A stretch of DNA of 33,467 nt. Origin: Sphingomonadales bacterium (GTDB taxonomy: Bacteria > Pseudomonadota > Alphaproteobacteria > Sphingomonadales > Sphingomonadaceae). Positions within the stretch are counted from its first letter, which is position 1. Every line of letters starts with the position of its first letter. The DNA lies in assembly GCA_027485735.1 (NCBI GenBank), contig JAIXQM010000212.1:1-33467 (forward strand), in the 5' to 3' direction. Positions 14,532 through 22,779 of this stretch are shown in pieces. The position numbers and the translations under genes are program-made. Below the pieces are notes generated by a model. The model saw only the letters and a list, made by a program, of their open reading frames with translations, did not search any database and was not told the DNA's origin.

Positions 14532-15004
14532 TGATGAAGCACGCTCTCCCCACCCGCTTGCGTGGCTGCCGCAGCGGCGCTGCCGCTGCCGAAATGGTGC
14601 TGATCGCCCCGGCGCTGGCCGGCCTGCTGTTTGTTGGGATGGATGTGGGCCTGGCCTTCTGGGAAAAACATCAACTGGAACAGGCGGCCCAGCGCGGGAT
14701 CGAACTCGCCGTGGCGCCCGGCACCATCGGCACGGGTTCGTTCAGCCACCTCGATCCGGAAGTGCGGGCGGCGTATGGCAAGCCGGTGCAATCGCTGACG
14801 GTGGATAACTGGCTGGAATGCAACGGCCAGCGCCAGGACAACTGGAACAGCTTCTGCCCGGCCGGGCAGACATTTGCCCGCTTTGTTTCGGTGCGGGTGC
14901 AGGCCGAATATGTGCCGCAGTATAGTTTTGGCGGCATTCTGCACGGCGATGGCCAGAACGGCGGCTATGTGCTGACCGGCGACGCTTCGGTGCGGCTGCA
15001 ATGA
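14528..15004 (+). CDS. TadE-like pseudopilin
   Basis: A 158-aa protein starting MMMKHALPTRLRG, with GAAAAEMVLIAPALAGLLFV, the TadE prepilin-like signature in which a conserved Glu follows a small residue and precedes the hydrophobic helix (about 20-45). The rest is a soluble domain with Cys residues (LECNGQRQDNW, FCPAG) that could form a disulfide. Three consecutive ATG codons offer starts at 14528, 14531 and 14534; the first overlaps the upstream stop and is taken. Its stop overlaps the next gene by 4 nt. TadE-type pseudopilins are processed by a prepilin peptidase and help assemble Flp pili. Confidence 0.8.
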   Translation: MMMKHALPTRLRGCRSGAAAAEMVLIAPALAGLLFVGMDVGLAFWEKHQLEQAAQRGIELAVAPGTIGTGSFSHLDPEVRAAYGKPVQSLTVDNWLECNGQRQDNWNSFCPAGQTFARFVSVRVQAEYVPQYSFGGILHGDGQNGGYVLTGDASVRLQ

Positions 15005-15399
15005 TCCGCGCGCTCCGCTCTGTCGCCCGCAACCGCAGCGGGGCCACCGCCGCCGAATTCGCGCTGACGCTGCCGCTGTTCCTGGCCTTCGTGTTCGTGT
15101 TCTTCGGTATCGGCGCCGTGTTCTGGGCCAATGCCGGCCTGCGCAATGGTGTTGGCGAAGGCGCCCGGGTGGCCACCCTCTTCCCGCGCCGCAACAACAC
15201 CCAGATCAGCACAGCGATCCGCGCAAACAGCTTTGGCCTGGGCAGCGTGATGACAGCGCCAACCATCACCCCCGGTGCCGCCAATGGCCAGGATTTCGTG
15301 GACATCACGGTCACGGTGAACCCACAGTTCGATCTGTTCTTCATCGAAGTGGAACCGATCACGCTGTCCGAAACCCGCCGGGTCTATCGCCCCGCCTGA
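15001..15399 (+). CDS. TadE-like pseudopilin
   Basis: A 132-aa protein with the motif RSGATAAEFALTLPLFLAFV (about 12-31), a textbook TadE start with Glu at position 5 of the mature-type helix, then a hydrophobic run to about residue 45. The remaining part is a small soluble domain ending ETRRVYRPA. It starts in the ATGA overlap with the previous gene, making three coupled pseudopilin genes (13281-15399). The cluster ends here: a tandem hairpin repeat follows and then xerC on the other strand. Confidence 0.82.
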   Translation: MIRALRSVARNRSGATAAEFALTLPLFLAFVFVFFGIGAVFWANAGLRNGVGEGARVATLFPRRNNTQISTAIRANSFGLGSVMTAPTITPGAANGQDFVDITVTVNPQFDLFFIEVEPITLSETRRVYRPA

Positions 15400-15411
15400 T
15401 CGCTGCACCTG

Positions 15412-15469
15412 CGCGCATTGCCCGTTTTGCGCGGCAGCTCCGCGCATTGCCCGTCTTGCGCGGCTACTC
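15412..15469. repeat. two tandem 29-bp hairpin units at a convergent gene end
   Basis: Units at 15412-15440 and 15441-15469 differ at only a few positions. Each can fold as CCGCGCA or CGCGCA pairing with TGCGCGG across a 10-nt loop. The second unit includes the stop codon of xerC. Because it lies between converging genes, a two-way terminator or an extragenic palindrome of REP type is likely. Confidence 0.65.
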
Positions 15470-16414
15470 CGCGCGGGGATGCGCCGCCGCCCACGCATCC
15501 AACAATTGCGCCGCATCGACCTTGGTATAGATTTGCGTTGACGACAGGCTGGCATGGCCAAGCAGTTCCTGCAGCTGCCGCAGATCAGCGCCCCTCGCCA
15601 GCAAGTGGGTCGCGAAACTGTGGCGCAGCGCGTGCGGCGTGGCGCTGGCGGGCAGGCCCATCGCTGTCCGTGCAGCCTGCACAGCGCGGCGCACCGTGCC
15701 GGGATCGAGCGCGCCGCCTTTCACCCCGCGGAACAGCGGGGAATCGTGGGCCAGGTCGAACGGGCATTTTTCGACATAATCCATGATCGCGGCCTGCACC
15801 TGGGGCAGCAGTGGCACCTGGCGGGTCTTGGCGCGCTTACCGGTCACCGCAATCACGTTGCCCAACGGCAACGCGGCTCCGGTGAGCGACAGCGCCTCGC
15901 CAATGCGCAGGCCGGCACCATAAAGCAGCAGCAAAACCGCCATGTCGCGCGCCGCCAGCCAGGGCTGCGCCGCTGCATCGCCCACCACCGCCACCAGTTG
16001 CCGCACATCGCCCGGCGAAACGGCACGTGGCAGGCGGCGGGGCTGTTTCGGGGCCTTCAGCGCGGCAATGGCATCGCAGGCCAGGCCTTCGTTACGCCGC
16101 GCCCACGCGAAAAAGCCTTTCAACGCCGATACATCGCGCGCCAGTGATGGCGCCGCCAGCCCCTCACCGCGCCGCAGCGCAAGAAAGGCCCGCAGTTCGG
16201 CGGCAGCCAACGTGGCCAGCCGCCCACCGGTCACGGCGCCGCCCAGATGGGTGCTCAGGAAATCGTCGAACCGTTCCAGCGTCAGGCCATAGGCCCTGAG
16301 CGTGTGGACGGACAACCGCCGCTGGTCGCCCGAATAGGCGAGGAAGCGGGCAATGAGCCCGGCCAGAGGCTCTGCCGCTGCGCTCAGAGGATGCTCTGAC
16401 CCGTCTTGGCCCAA
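15464..16414 (-). CDS. xerC: tyrosine recombinase XerC
   Basis: A 316-aa site-specific tyrosine recombinase that, with XerD, resolves chromosome dimers at dif. The N-terminal SAM-like core-binding domain (about 15-110) and the catalytic domain are complete: Arg170 in [10 protein letters not shown], the [11 protein letters not shown] beta-hairpin lysine region (about 192-202), His261/Arg264 in [10 protein letters not shown], His287 in LLGHASLSS and nucleophile Tyr296 in IYTKV. The start is a TTG at 16414 with GAGG 4-5 nt before it, overlapping the end of the transaldolase gene by 31 nt. No later start keeps the whole N-terminal domain. This is a housekeeping enzyme and is not linked to the comM element. 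Confidence 0.92.
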   Translation of the reverse strand: MGQDGSEHPLSAAAEPLAGLIARFLAYSGDQRRLSVHTLRAYGLTLERFDDFLSTHLGGAVTGGRLATLAAAELRAFLALRRGEGLAAPSLARDVSALKGFFAWARRNEGLACDAIAALKAPKQPRRLPRAVSPGDVRQLVAVVGDAAAQPWLAARDMAVLLLLYGAGLRIGEALSLTGAALPLGNVIAVTGKRAKTRQVPLLPQVQAAIMDYVEKCPFDLAHDSPLFRGVKGGALDPGTVRRAVQAARTAMGLPASATPHALRHSFATHLLARGADLRQLQELLGHASLSSTQIYTKVDAAQLLDAWAAAHPRAE

Positions 16415-17037
16415 TCGGCCTCGAACGCGGCCAGGCCCTTGTCGGTGAGCGCGTGGCCCGCCAGCTGGCGGATCACCGAAGGCGGCATGGTGGCGACATC
16501 GGCGCCGATGCGCGCCGCGGCCAGCACATGGACCGGACTGCGCACGCTGGCGACGAGGATTTCGGTCTTGAAATCATAATTGTCGTAGATGGTGCGGATA
16601 TCCTGGATCAGCTCCATCCCGTCGTGGCCGATATCATCCAGCCGGCCAACGAACGGCGAAATATACGTCGCGCCGGCCTTGGCCGCGAGCAGCGCCTGGT
16701 TGGCGGAGAAGCATAGCGTCACGTTGGTCTTCACGCCTTCGGCGGTGAGCGCCTTGCAGCTTTTCAGGCCATCCAGGGTGAGCGGCAGCTTGATGCAGAT
16801 ATTGGGCGCCAGCGCGCGCAACACGGCGGCTTCGCGCATCATCGTGGCATGATCGGGCGCGACCACTTCGGCCGACACTGGGCCATCGACGATCCCGCAG
16901 ATTTCCTTGACGACTTCGAGGAAATTGCGGCCCGATTTGGCAATCAGGCTGGGATTGGTGGTGACGCCATCCAGCAGGCCGGTGGCGGCCAGATCGGCGA
17001 TTTCAGCAACGTCGGCGGTATCGGCAAAGAATTTCAT
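16384..17037 (-). CDS. transaldolase / fructose-6-phosphate aldolase family
   Basis: A 217-aa single-domain TIM barrel of the short transaldolase (TalC/Fsa) type. It starts [13 protein letters not shown] and holds [14 protein letters not shown], the Schiff-base lysine Lys83 in CIKLPLT, and [13 protein letters not shown]. These enzymes transfer a dihydroxyacetone unit between sugars in the pentose phosphate pathway, or split fructose 6-phosphate. The two activities differ by few residues and I do not separate them here. Length is normal. It is the first gene of a two-gene unit with xerC, with overlap. Confidence 0.9.
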   Translation of the reverse strand: MKFFADTADVAEIADLAATGLLDGVTTNPSLIAKSGRNFLEVVKEICGIVDGPVSAEVVAPDHATMMREAAVLRALAPNICIKLPLTLDGLKSCKALTAEGVKTNVTLCFSANQALLAAKAGATYISPFVGRLDDIGHDGMELIQDIRTIYDNYDFKTEILVASVRSPVHVLAAARIGADVATMPPSVIRQLAGHALTDKGLAAFEADWAKTGQSIL

Positions 17038-17203
17038 GGCGGCGGCCCAGCAGTGGAAGGGAAGATTCGGGCTGCTTTAACCGATGCAGACGGGCTTTCC
17101 TACCATCGCTTTTGGTCCTCGCACGCACCGGCTGTCCTACGCTGCGCCGCTATGGTATTTTTCAATCAGGGTCGAAGGCAACATTCATCGGGGGACTTCC
17201 GAT

Positions 17204-17908
17204 ATGAACACGCTCGAGCTCCAGAAAGCTTTGAAAGCCAGAGGCTTCGACCCAGGCGACATCGATGGTGCAATGGGGCGCAACACCATCGCTGCAATCC
17301 GTGCCTTCCAGGCGGCCAATGGCCTGGATGTGGATGGTGTGGCGGGGCCCGATACGCTTGCCAAGCTTGCGGCACCCACAGTGCGGACTGCGCCTGACCC
17401 GATCCACAGCCTGTCGATGCCATGGTTCATCGAAGCGCAGCGCGCCATTGGCGTGAAGGAAGACACCGGCCCCGGTTCCAACCCGCTGATCATCGGCTGG
17501 GCGCGCCGGTTGCGCATTGATTATGCCAAGGATGAAATCGCCTGGTGCGGGCTGTTCGTCGCCCATTGCATCGGCCTCACCCTGCCGGGCGAAGTGCTGA
17601 CGTCCAATCCGCTGGGCGCGCGCACCTGGACCAGGTTTGGTGTGCCCTGCCCTGTGCCGCAGCCGGGCGCCGTGATGACCTTCTGGCGCGGCAGCCGCGA
17701 TGGCTGGCAGGGCCATGTCGGCTTTTATGTCGGCGAAGATGCCTCGGCCTATCATATTCTGGGCGGCAACCAGGGCGATGCCGTGAACGTGAAGCGCTTT
17801 GCCCGCGACCGTTTCCTCACCGCCCGCTGGCCGAAAACGGCCCCAGCCCCCACCGGCGGCCCGCGCATCCTGCGTGCCGACGGCAGCTTCTCGAACAACG
17901 AGCAATAA
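17204..17908 (+). CDS. peptidoglycan-binding protein with CHAP/NlpC-like hydrolase domain
   Basis: A 234-aa protein. Residues about 1-58 form a peptidoglycan-binding type 1 domain (LQKALKARGFDPGDIDGAMG, then FQAANGLDVDGVAGPDTL). The second part (about 75-210) fits the cysteine-amidase type known as TIGR02594, with Cys115 in IAWCGLFVAHCIG, His171 in GHVGFYVG and GGNQGDAVNV. It should cut cell-wall peptides. No signal peptide is seen with the ATG at 17204, which has GGGGGA about 8 nt upstream; a longer frame upstream has no ribosome site. Phage endolysins have the same design, but no phage genes adjoin, so it may be a cellular autolysin or a prophage leftover. Confidence 0.85.
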   Translation: MNTLELQKALKARGFDPGDIDGAMGRNTIAAIRAFQAANGLDVDGVAGPDTLAKLAAPTVRTAPDPIHSLSMPWFIEAQRAIGVKEDTGPGSNPLIIGWARRLRIDYAKDEIAWCGLFVAHCIGLTLPGEVLTSNPLGARTWTRFGVPCPVPQPGAVMTFWRGSRDGWQGHVGFYVGEDASAYHILGGNQGDAVNVKRFARDRFLTARWPKTAPAPTGGPRILRADGSFSNNEQ

Positions 17909-17916
17909 GGCCGGCT

Positions 17917-17945
17917 GGCCGGGGACTGAAGCTCAGCCCCCGGCC
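17917..17945. terminator. bidirectional terminator-like hairpin at a convergent junction
   Basis: GGCCGGGG (17917-17924) pairs with CCCCGGCC (17938-17945), with an inner CTGA/TCAG stem and a 3-nt loop, so about 12 base pairs with one mismatch. It overlaps the stop codon of the acyl-CoA synthetase and lies 8 bases after the stop of the hydrolase. There is no T-run. Confidence 0.6.
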
Positions 17946-19663
17946 ACCAGCTTCTTGAGCTCGGTCTTCAATATCTTGCCATTGGCGTTCCGTGGCAGTG
18001 GTTCGCGACTGAAATGCACCGCAACCGGCACCTTGAAGGCCGCCTGCCGCGCCGCCACGAAGGCGCGCAGTTCCTCTTCGCTGGCGTCGACGCCCTCCTT
18101 CAGCGTCACGAACGCCACCGGCTCCTCGCCCAACTGCTTGTGCGGGCGGCCGACCAGCGCGGCGTCCATGACCGCCGGATGCTCGTACAACGCGTTTTCC
18201 ACCTCGACGCAGTAGATATTCTCGCCGCCGCGGATCAGCATGTCCTTGGCGCGGTCGATGATGAAGCAGAAGCCCTCTTCATCGATGCGCCCCAGATCGC
18301 CGGTGCGCACCCAGCCGTCGATGAAGGTGGCCGCCGTGGCTTCGGGCTTGTTCCAATACAGCCGCACCACGTTGGGGCCGAAGCCGTAGATTTCGCCCAC
18401 CTCGTTCGGCCCCAGCACCTTGCCGTCCGGGTCGCGCACCTGCAGATCACACACCGGCACCGGCGGGCCGCAGCTGTCGGGCCGGTGCTCGTAATCTTCC
18501 GCCATATGGTGGGTGAAGGTGGCGCTGGTTTCGGTCATGCCCCAGCCGTTGCCAGGCTTGGCCTTGAACTCCTTGGCGATCTGGCGAACCAGTTCGGGCG
18601 CTGATGGCGCGCCGCCGTAGCTGACGGCCTCCAGGCTCGACAGGTCATATTTGGCGCGGTCGGGATGTTCCAGGATTTGCCAGGCGATGGTGGGCACGCC
18701 GCCGGCTGAATTGCAGCGTTCCCGCTCGATCAGCGTCATGGCTTCCAGCACATCCCATTTCTTCATCAGCACCAGCTTCACGCCGCCCACCAGCGCGGGA
18801 TTGAGCACGGCATGGCAACCTGTGGCGTGGAAGAAGGGCACTGATAGGAGGGTCGCCTTCTGCGGGGCGTTGGGGTCAGCCGCCGGCGGCTGCTCGCCGC
18901 GCCGCAGGAAACTGCGCGCCGCGCTGCTGGCACTGGCCATGATGTTGGAACAGATATTGCGGTGGCTGCCCAGCGCGCCCTTGGGCTTGCCGGTGGTGCC
19001 GCTGGTGTAGAAAATCGTCGCGTCATCTTCGGGCTGAAGCGCCAAGGCATCGGCCGGGATGGCACGGTCCTTCAGCGACGCCCAGTCCATCGGCCAACCG
19101 ATCACCTCTTCCAGCCGGCGCGCGCGCGGATCACCAAGTTCCAGTTCGCTGGCGCGGGTGACATAGATCTGCTCCAGGTCCGGGCAGTTGGGCAAATGTT
19201 CAGCGATGCGGTTGTAGCGCTCGGCATCGATTAGCAGGATCTTGGTGCCGCTGTCGGTCAGGCCATATTCCAGCTCGCCGCCCGTCCACCAGGCATTCAA
19301 GGGCGTGACGATCGCCCCGCACAGGCTGGCGGCATAAAAGGCGACCGGCCATTCCGGCAGGTTGCGCATTACCACCGCCACGCGGTCGCCCTTCACCAGG
19401 CCATCGGCCTTCAACCGCTCGGCCAGCGCCAGCGTGGCGCGGGCAAAGGCTTCGAACGTCACCCGTTCCTCGTCCAGCACCATGAAGACCTTGTCGCCAT
19501 GGGCGCGGCCGGCGGCGAAACAATGGGCCAACGATGCCGGCGCATTCTTCCAGACCCGTGTGGGCCGGCCCTGGATGGCAACCGTTTCCATCTCCAGCGG
19601 CTGGCCCGGCGCGGTCAGCAGCGTATGGGCTTCGGCAATCGACATTGCTGGCCAATTGGTCAT
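17933..19663 (-). CDS. acyl-CoA synthetase (class I adenylate-forming enzyme)
   Basis: A 576-aa enzyme that activates a carboxylic acid to its CoA ester through an acyl-adenylate. Motifs: P-loop YTSGTTGKPKG (219-229), WGMTETSATF (A5-type), the GEIYGFGPN turn, WVRTGDLGRIDEEGF (with the ribose-binding Asp), DRAKDMLIRGGENIY hinge, and the C-terminal lysine in LPRNANGKILK. Length is normal for fatty-acyl or aryl-CoA ligases; the acid is not known. The ATG at 19663 has GGGGAG about 5 nt upstream. The frame stays open for another 504 codons upstream, opposite the next gene, but that is an antisense shadow. It diverges from the aldehyde dehydrogenase, which would produce its likely substrate acid. 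Confidence 0.92.
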   Translation of the reverse strand: MTNWPAMSIAEAHTLLTAPGQPLEMETVAIQGRPTRVWKNAPASLAHCFAAGRAHGDKVFMVLDEERVTFEAFARATLALAERLKADGLVKGDRVAVVMRNLPEWPVAFYAASLCGAIVTPLNAWWTGGELEYGLTDSGTKILLIDAERYNRIAEHLPNCPDLEQIYVTRASELELGDPRARRLEEVIGWPMDWASLKDRAIPADALALQPEDDATIFYTSGTTGKPKGALGSHRNICSNIMASASSAARSFLRRGEQPPAADPNAPQKATLLSVPFFHATGCHAVLNPALVGGVKLVLMKKWDVLEAMTLIERERCNSAGGVPTIAWQILEHPDRAKYDLSSLEAVSYGGAPSAPELVRQIAKEFKAKPGNGWGMTETSATFTHHMAEDYEHRPDSCGPPVPVCDLQVRDPDGKVLGPNEVGEIYGFGPNVVRLYWNKPEATAATFIDGWVRTGDLGRIDEEGFCFIIDRAKDMLIRGGENIYCVEVENALYEHPAVMDAALVGRPHKQLGEEPVAFVTLKEGVDASEEELRAFVAARQAAFKVPVAVHFSREPLPRNANGKILKTELKKLVAGG

Positions 19664-19825
19664 GCGATCTCCCCAAGGCATGTTATGTTTGTTGGGCGCA
19701 CGATGCCGCAAAGCGCAGCGCCCCGCCAGTCTGTCAGAACGGCGCAGTTCCCCTTCAATGTGGGCGGCTTGGCGGCAGCGGATAACCCGCCTAGGCTGCG
19801 CCCAAACAAACAAGGGAGATGAGCC
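19664..19825. promoter_or_regulatory. divergent promoter region with a duplicated leader
   Basis: Both genes start with nearly the same leader: TGTTTGTTGGGCGCA (19686-19700) is the inverted copy of TGCGCCCAAACAAACA (19797-19812), with one extra base. Rightward, TTGGCG (19769-19774) and TAGGCT (19792-19797) at 17 bp make a plausible promoter. Leftward, a CTGGCGG-like -35 stands at the same distance from its leader copy. The two genes are therefore probably expressed together. Confidence 0.6.
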
Positions 19826-21286
19826 ATGGCCACCGTTGCCAAGACTGCCGAATGGGATGCCCGCGATGCCGCCGCCATGCGGGCCGTGCTTGATGCGCAG
19901 CGCGCCAGTTTCACCGCCGAACTGCCCGTCACCGCTGCCACCCGTCGCGACCGGTTGAACCGCGCGCTCGATGTGGTGCTGGCCAACAAGGACCGTTTCG
20001 CCGCTGCGATGAGCGAGGATTTCGGCCACCGCTCGACCGAACTCAGCCTGGTCACCGACATCATGGCGTCGATCAAGCCGCTCAAGCATGCGCTGAAGCA
20101 TCTCGATGCCTGGATGAAGCCGGAAAAGCGCAAGCTGGATTTCCCCATGGGCCTGCTTGGTGCGAAAGCGCGGGTGGAATGGCAGCCCAAGGGCGTCGTT
20201 GGTATCCTGTCCCCGTGGAATTTCCCGGTGAACCTCACCTTCGCGCCGCTGGCGGGCGTGATGGCTGCCGGCAACCGTGCGATGATCAAGCCATCGGAAT
20301 ATACGCCGGTCACTTCGGCGCTGATGAAGGAAGTGCTGGAAGCGGCGTTTGACCAGACCGAAATCGCGGTGATCACCGGCGGGCCGGAAGTGGGCAAGGC
20401 GTTCACCGAACTGCCCTTTGATCACATCATCTTCACCGGTGCCACCAGCGTGGCCCGCCATGTGATGGCGGCCGCCGCCAAGAATCTGGTGCCGCTGACG
20501 CTCGAACTCGGTGGCAAGTCGCCCACAATCATCTCGCGCTCCGCCGATGTGGCGTCGGCCACCGAGCGCGTGGCGATGGGCAAATTGATGAACGCCGGCC
20601 AGATCTGCCTGGCGCCGGACTATCTGCTGGTGCCGGAAGAGAAGGAAGGTGAGATCGTCGAGGGGCTGAAGGCCGCGACCGCCAAGATGTACCCCACCAT
20701 GCTGGCCAACCCGGATTACACCAGTGTTTTGGGCGCCCGCCACCGCGAGCGGCTGGAAGCGCATGTGGAAGACGCCCGCGCCAAGGGCGCAGACGTTGTG
20801 GTGGTGAACCCGGCGAACGAGGATTTCAGCAAGCAGAACACCAACAAGATGCCGCTGCACATCATCCGCGGCGCCACCGACGAGATGACGGTGATGCAGG
20901 AGGAAATCTTCGGGCCGCTGCTCCCCGTGCGCACCTACAAGGCAGTGGACGGCGCCATCGACGAGATCAACCGCCGCGACCGGCCGCTGGGCCTGTATTG
21001 GTTCGGGCAGGACGAACTGGAGCAGCGCCGCGTGCTCGACCGCACCATTTCGGGCGGCGTGACGGTGAACGACGTGATCTTCCACGTTTCGGCTGAAGAC
21101 CTGCCGTTCGGCGGCATCGGCCCGGCCGGCATGGGCAATTACCACGGCCACGATGGCTTCAAGGAATTCAGCCATCCCAAGGCGATCTACAGCCAGCCCA
21201 AGATCGATCTCGCCGGCCTGGCCGGGTTCAAGCCGCCCTATGGCGCCAAGACCGCCAAGGCACTGGCGCGCGAACTGAAGAAGTGA
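19826..21286 (+). CDS. coniferyl-type aldehyde dehydrogenase
   Basis: A 486-aa NAD(P)-dependent aldehyde dehydrogenase that oxidises an aldehyde to its acid. Motifs: GVVGILSPWNFPVNL with the catalytic Asn, FTGATSVARHVM (nucleotide binding), Glu227 in LELGGKSP and catalytic Cys261 in NAGQICLAPDY, where the usual GQ-x-C pattern is kept. The C-terminus, with FHVSAEDLPFGGIG and GFKEFSHPKAI, resembles the coniferyl aldehyde dehydrogenase (CalB) subgroup, which lacks the end hydrophobic anchor of fatty aldehyde enzymes. AGGGAGA stands about 8 nt before the ATG. With the divergent acyl-CoA synthetase it would make an aldehyde-to-acyl-CoA pair; the substrate is inferred. Confidence 0.92.
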   Translation: MATVAKTAEWDARDAAAMRAVLDAQRASFTAELPVTAATRRDRLNRALDVVLANKDRFAAAMSEDFGHRSTELSLVTDIMASIKPLKHALKHLDAWMKPEKRKLDFPMGLLGAKARVEWQPKGVVGILSPWNFPVNLTFAPLAGVMAAGNRAMIKPSEYTPVTSALMKEVLEAAFDQTEIAVITGGPEVGKAFTELPFDHIIFTGATSVARHVMAAAAKNLVPLTLELGGKSPTIISRSADVASATERVAMGKLMNAGQICLAPDYLLVPEEKEGEIVEGLKAATAKMYPTMLANPDYTSVLGARHRERLEAHVEDARAKGADVVVVNPANEDFSKQNTNKMPLHIIRGATDEMTVMQEEIFGPLLPVRTYKAVDGAIDEINRRDRPLGLYWFGQDELEQRRVLDRTISGGVTVNDVIFHVSAEDLPFGGIGPAGMGNYHGHDGFKEFSHPKAIYSQPKIDLAGLAGFKPPYGAKTAKALARELKK

Positions 21287-21289
21287 GGC

Positions 21290-21868
21290 TCAGGCCGGCG
21301 GTCGTGTTGCAGCGAACGCCGGCGTGGCCAGCAGCCGATCCGTCAATTCCGCCAGCGCCGCGTTATGCTCACGCCAGTGCAGATCGGGGAAACGGAAGCT
21401 GAGATAATCGCAGGCGACCGCGATGCAGATGTCGCCAAAGCCGCTGCCGCCCACCCGCGTGTTCATCACGCTCAGCGCACGTTCGATGGCGCGATATTGC
21501 CGGTCCACCCACGGGCCACTGGTGATACCCTGGGCCATGTTGAACCTGAGGATAATCGCGGCATCGAGCACGCCATCGGCCAGCGCCTCGGTGGTGCGCG
21601 CCTGCCAGTGGGCGTGGCCGCTCTGCGCCATCAGCTTCTGCCCCGGCACGCTGGCCAGCAGAAAGGCGGCGATCACCGGTGAATCGATGATGGCGCTGCC
21701 GTCGTCCAGCACCAGCGCCGGCACCTTGCCGAGCGGATTGGCGGCTAGCAGTGCGGCCGGATCGGTCATCGGCGCAGTGTCTTCCACCGGCAGGGCAAGG
21801 CCCAGTTCATGGGCAATCACCCGCAGCTTGCGGGCGTAGGGCGACGTTGGGGAGGCGAGGAGCTTCAT
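21290..21868 (-). CDS. glutathione S-transferase family protein
   Basis: A 192-aa protein with the thioredoxin-like N-terminal domain (about 1-75): MKLLASPTSPYARKLRVIAH with the catalytic-type Ser in SPYARK, then the cis-Pro region NPLGKVPALVLDDG and IIDSPVIAAFL for glutathione binding. The helical C-terminal domain follows, with FGDICIAVACDYLSFRFPD (N-capping box). The start ATG lies in the ATGA overlap with the alpha/beta hydrolase stop. It is the last of three coupled genes. The substrate is unknown. Confidence 0.9.
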   Translation of the reverse strand: MKLLASPTSPYARKLRVIAHELGLALPVEDTAPMTDPAALLAANPLGKVPALVLDDGSAIIDSPVIAAFLLASVPGQKLMAQSGHAHWQARTTEALADGVLDAAIILRFNMAQGITSGPWVDRQYRAIERALSVMNTRVGGSGFGDICIAVACDYLSFRFPDLHWREHNAALAELTDRLLATPAFAATRPPA

Positions 21869-22779
21869 GGTTCCACCTTCAGTTGTTCCACCAGGAAGAC
21901 CTCGACCTGGCTCCACACCGGGCTGCCCGGTGCGATCACTTCAAAATGGCCGGTGCCACCAAGGATGAGAGCGCTGGATTTGTCCTTGCCTTTCCGTGCT
22001 TCGGAGATCCACTTTGCCGTGGCCGTGGGCGACAGAAACAGACTGGCCGAGACCAGGCCCGATTTCACCGCCAGCGGCAATTGCGCCTGCGGGCTGCCTT
22101 CGGCCCAGCGCTTCGGCTGCTCAGCCGGCGTGCCACCAAACATGGCCTTGCCGGCCGGGACGCCGCAGCCCTTTTCGAATGTCTCGATTTCGCTGGCCGG
22201 ATCGCCTGGGCCGTCAATGGCGACCACGGCCCCGATCTTCAGCGGATCAGGCGAGGCGATGTCGCTGTCCTTCGGCAGTTTGTGACGGCTCGCCACCCAT
22301 AGCGCGGCATGGGCGCCGGCACTGTGGCCAGTGACGGCAACCCGCGCCAGATCGATCGGATAGCGTTTGGCGAGGTCGCGCAGATGATCGGTGGCCGCCG
22401 CCCAATCGTTGAAGGTGCCCGGCCAGCCAGCGCCAGCATCTCCGCTGAATTTGCCGTCCTTGTCCTTTTCACCAGCCTGGCGATATTCGATGTTCCAGGT
22501 GGCAAAGCCCAACTCCGTCAGCCGGCTAGCCAGCGCGGCGGTGTTCTGGCGGGTGGCAAAACCCTTCCACCAACAGCCGCCGTGGATGACGATCACCACC
22601 GGATACGGGCCGGGGCCCGCCGGCAGTCGCAGATCGCCGACCTGGGTTGGTTCCTTGCCATAGGCCTCGGTCAGCGCCGGGGCGGAGGACGGCAATTTAT
22701 CGACATCCGCCGGCCGCATCCGCTGTGCCAGCGCCGGCGTGGCGGCCAGCAAGGCCAGAACGAGGGCAGCGCGCTTCAC
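21865..22779 (-). CDS. exported alpha/beta hydrolase
   Basis: A 304-aa protein with a signal peptide (about 1-19, ending ALAQ). It has the carboxylesterase/BD-FAE-like layout: oxyanion motif HGGCWW (about 66-71), nucleophile Ser153 in GHSAGAH and His278 in GTGHFEVIAPGS; the acid residue is probably in the GDPAS region or nearby. It may cleave esters or short peptides in the periplasm. It starts with GTG in a 4-nt GTGA overlap with the M28 peptidase stop, so it is coupled to it. The substrate is not known. Confidence 0.88.
   Translation of the reverse strand: MKRAALVLALLAATPALAQRMRPADVDKLPSSAPALTEAYGKEPTQVGDLRLPAGPGPYPVVIVIHGGCWWKGFATRQNTAALASRLTELGFATWNIEYRQAGEKDKDGKFSGDAGAGWPGTFNDWAAATDHLRDLAKRYPIDLARVAVTGHSAGAHAALWVASRHKLPKDSDIASPDPLKIGAVVAIDGPGDPASEIETFEKGCGVPAGKAMFGGTPAEQPKRWAEGSPQAQLPLAVKSGLVSASLFLSPTATAKWISEARKGKDKSSALILGGTGHFEVIAPGSPVWSQVEVFLVEQLKVEP

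Noticed and set aside
17204-17908. The peptidoglycan hydrolase as part of a prophage.
   Set aside because: Neighbours are housekeeping genes on both sides, with no holin, tail or integrase gene next to it.
19664-21175. The acyl-CoA synthetase frame stays open for 504 further codons antisense to the aldehyde dehydrogenase, suggesting a 1,080-aa fusion protein.
   Set aside because: Codon bias in GC-rich genes opens the antisense frame. The ribosome site and family start are at 19663, and the extra part has no recognisable domain.
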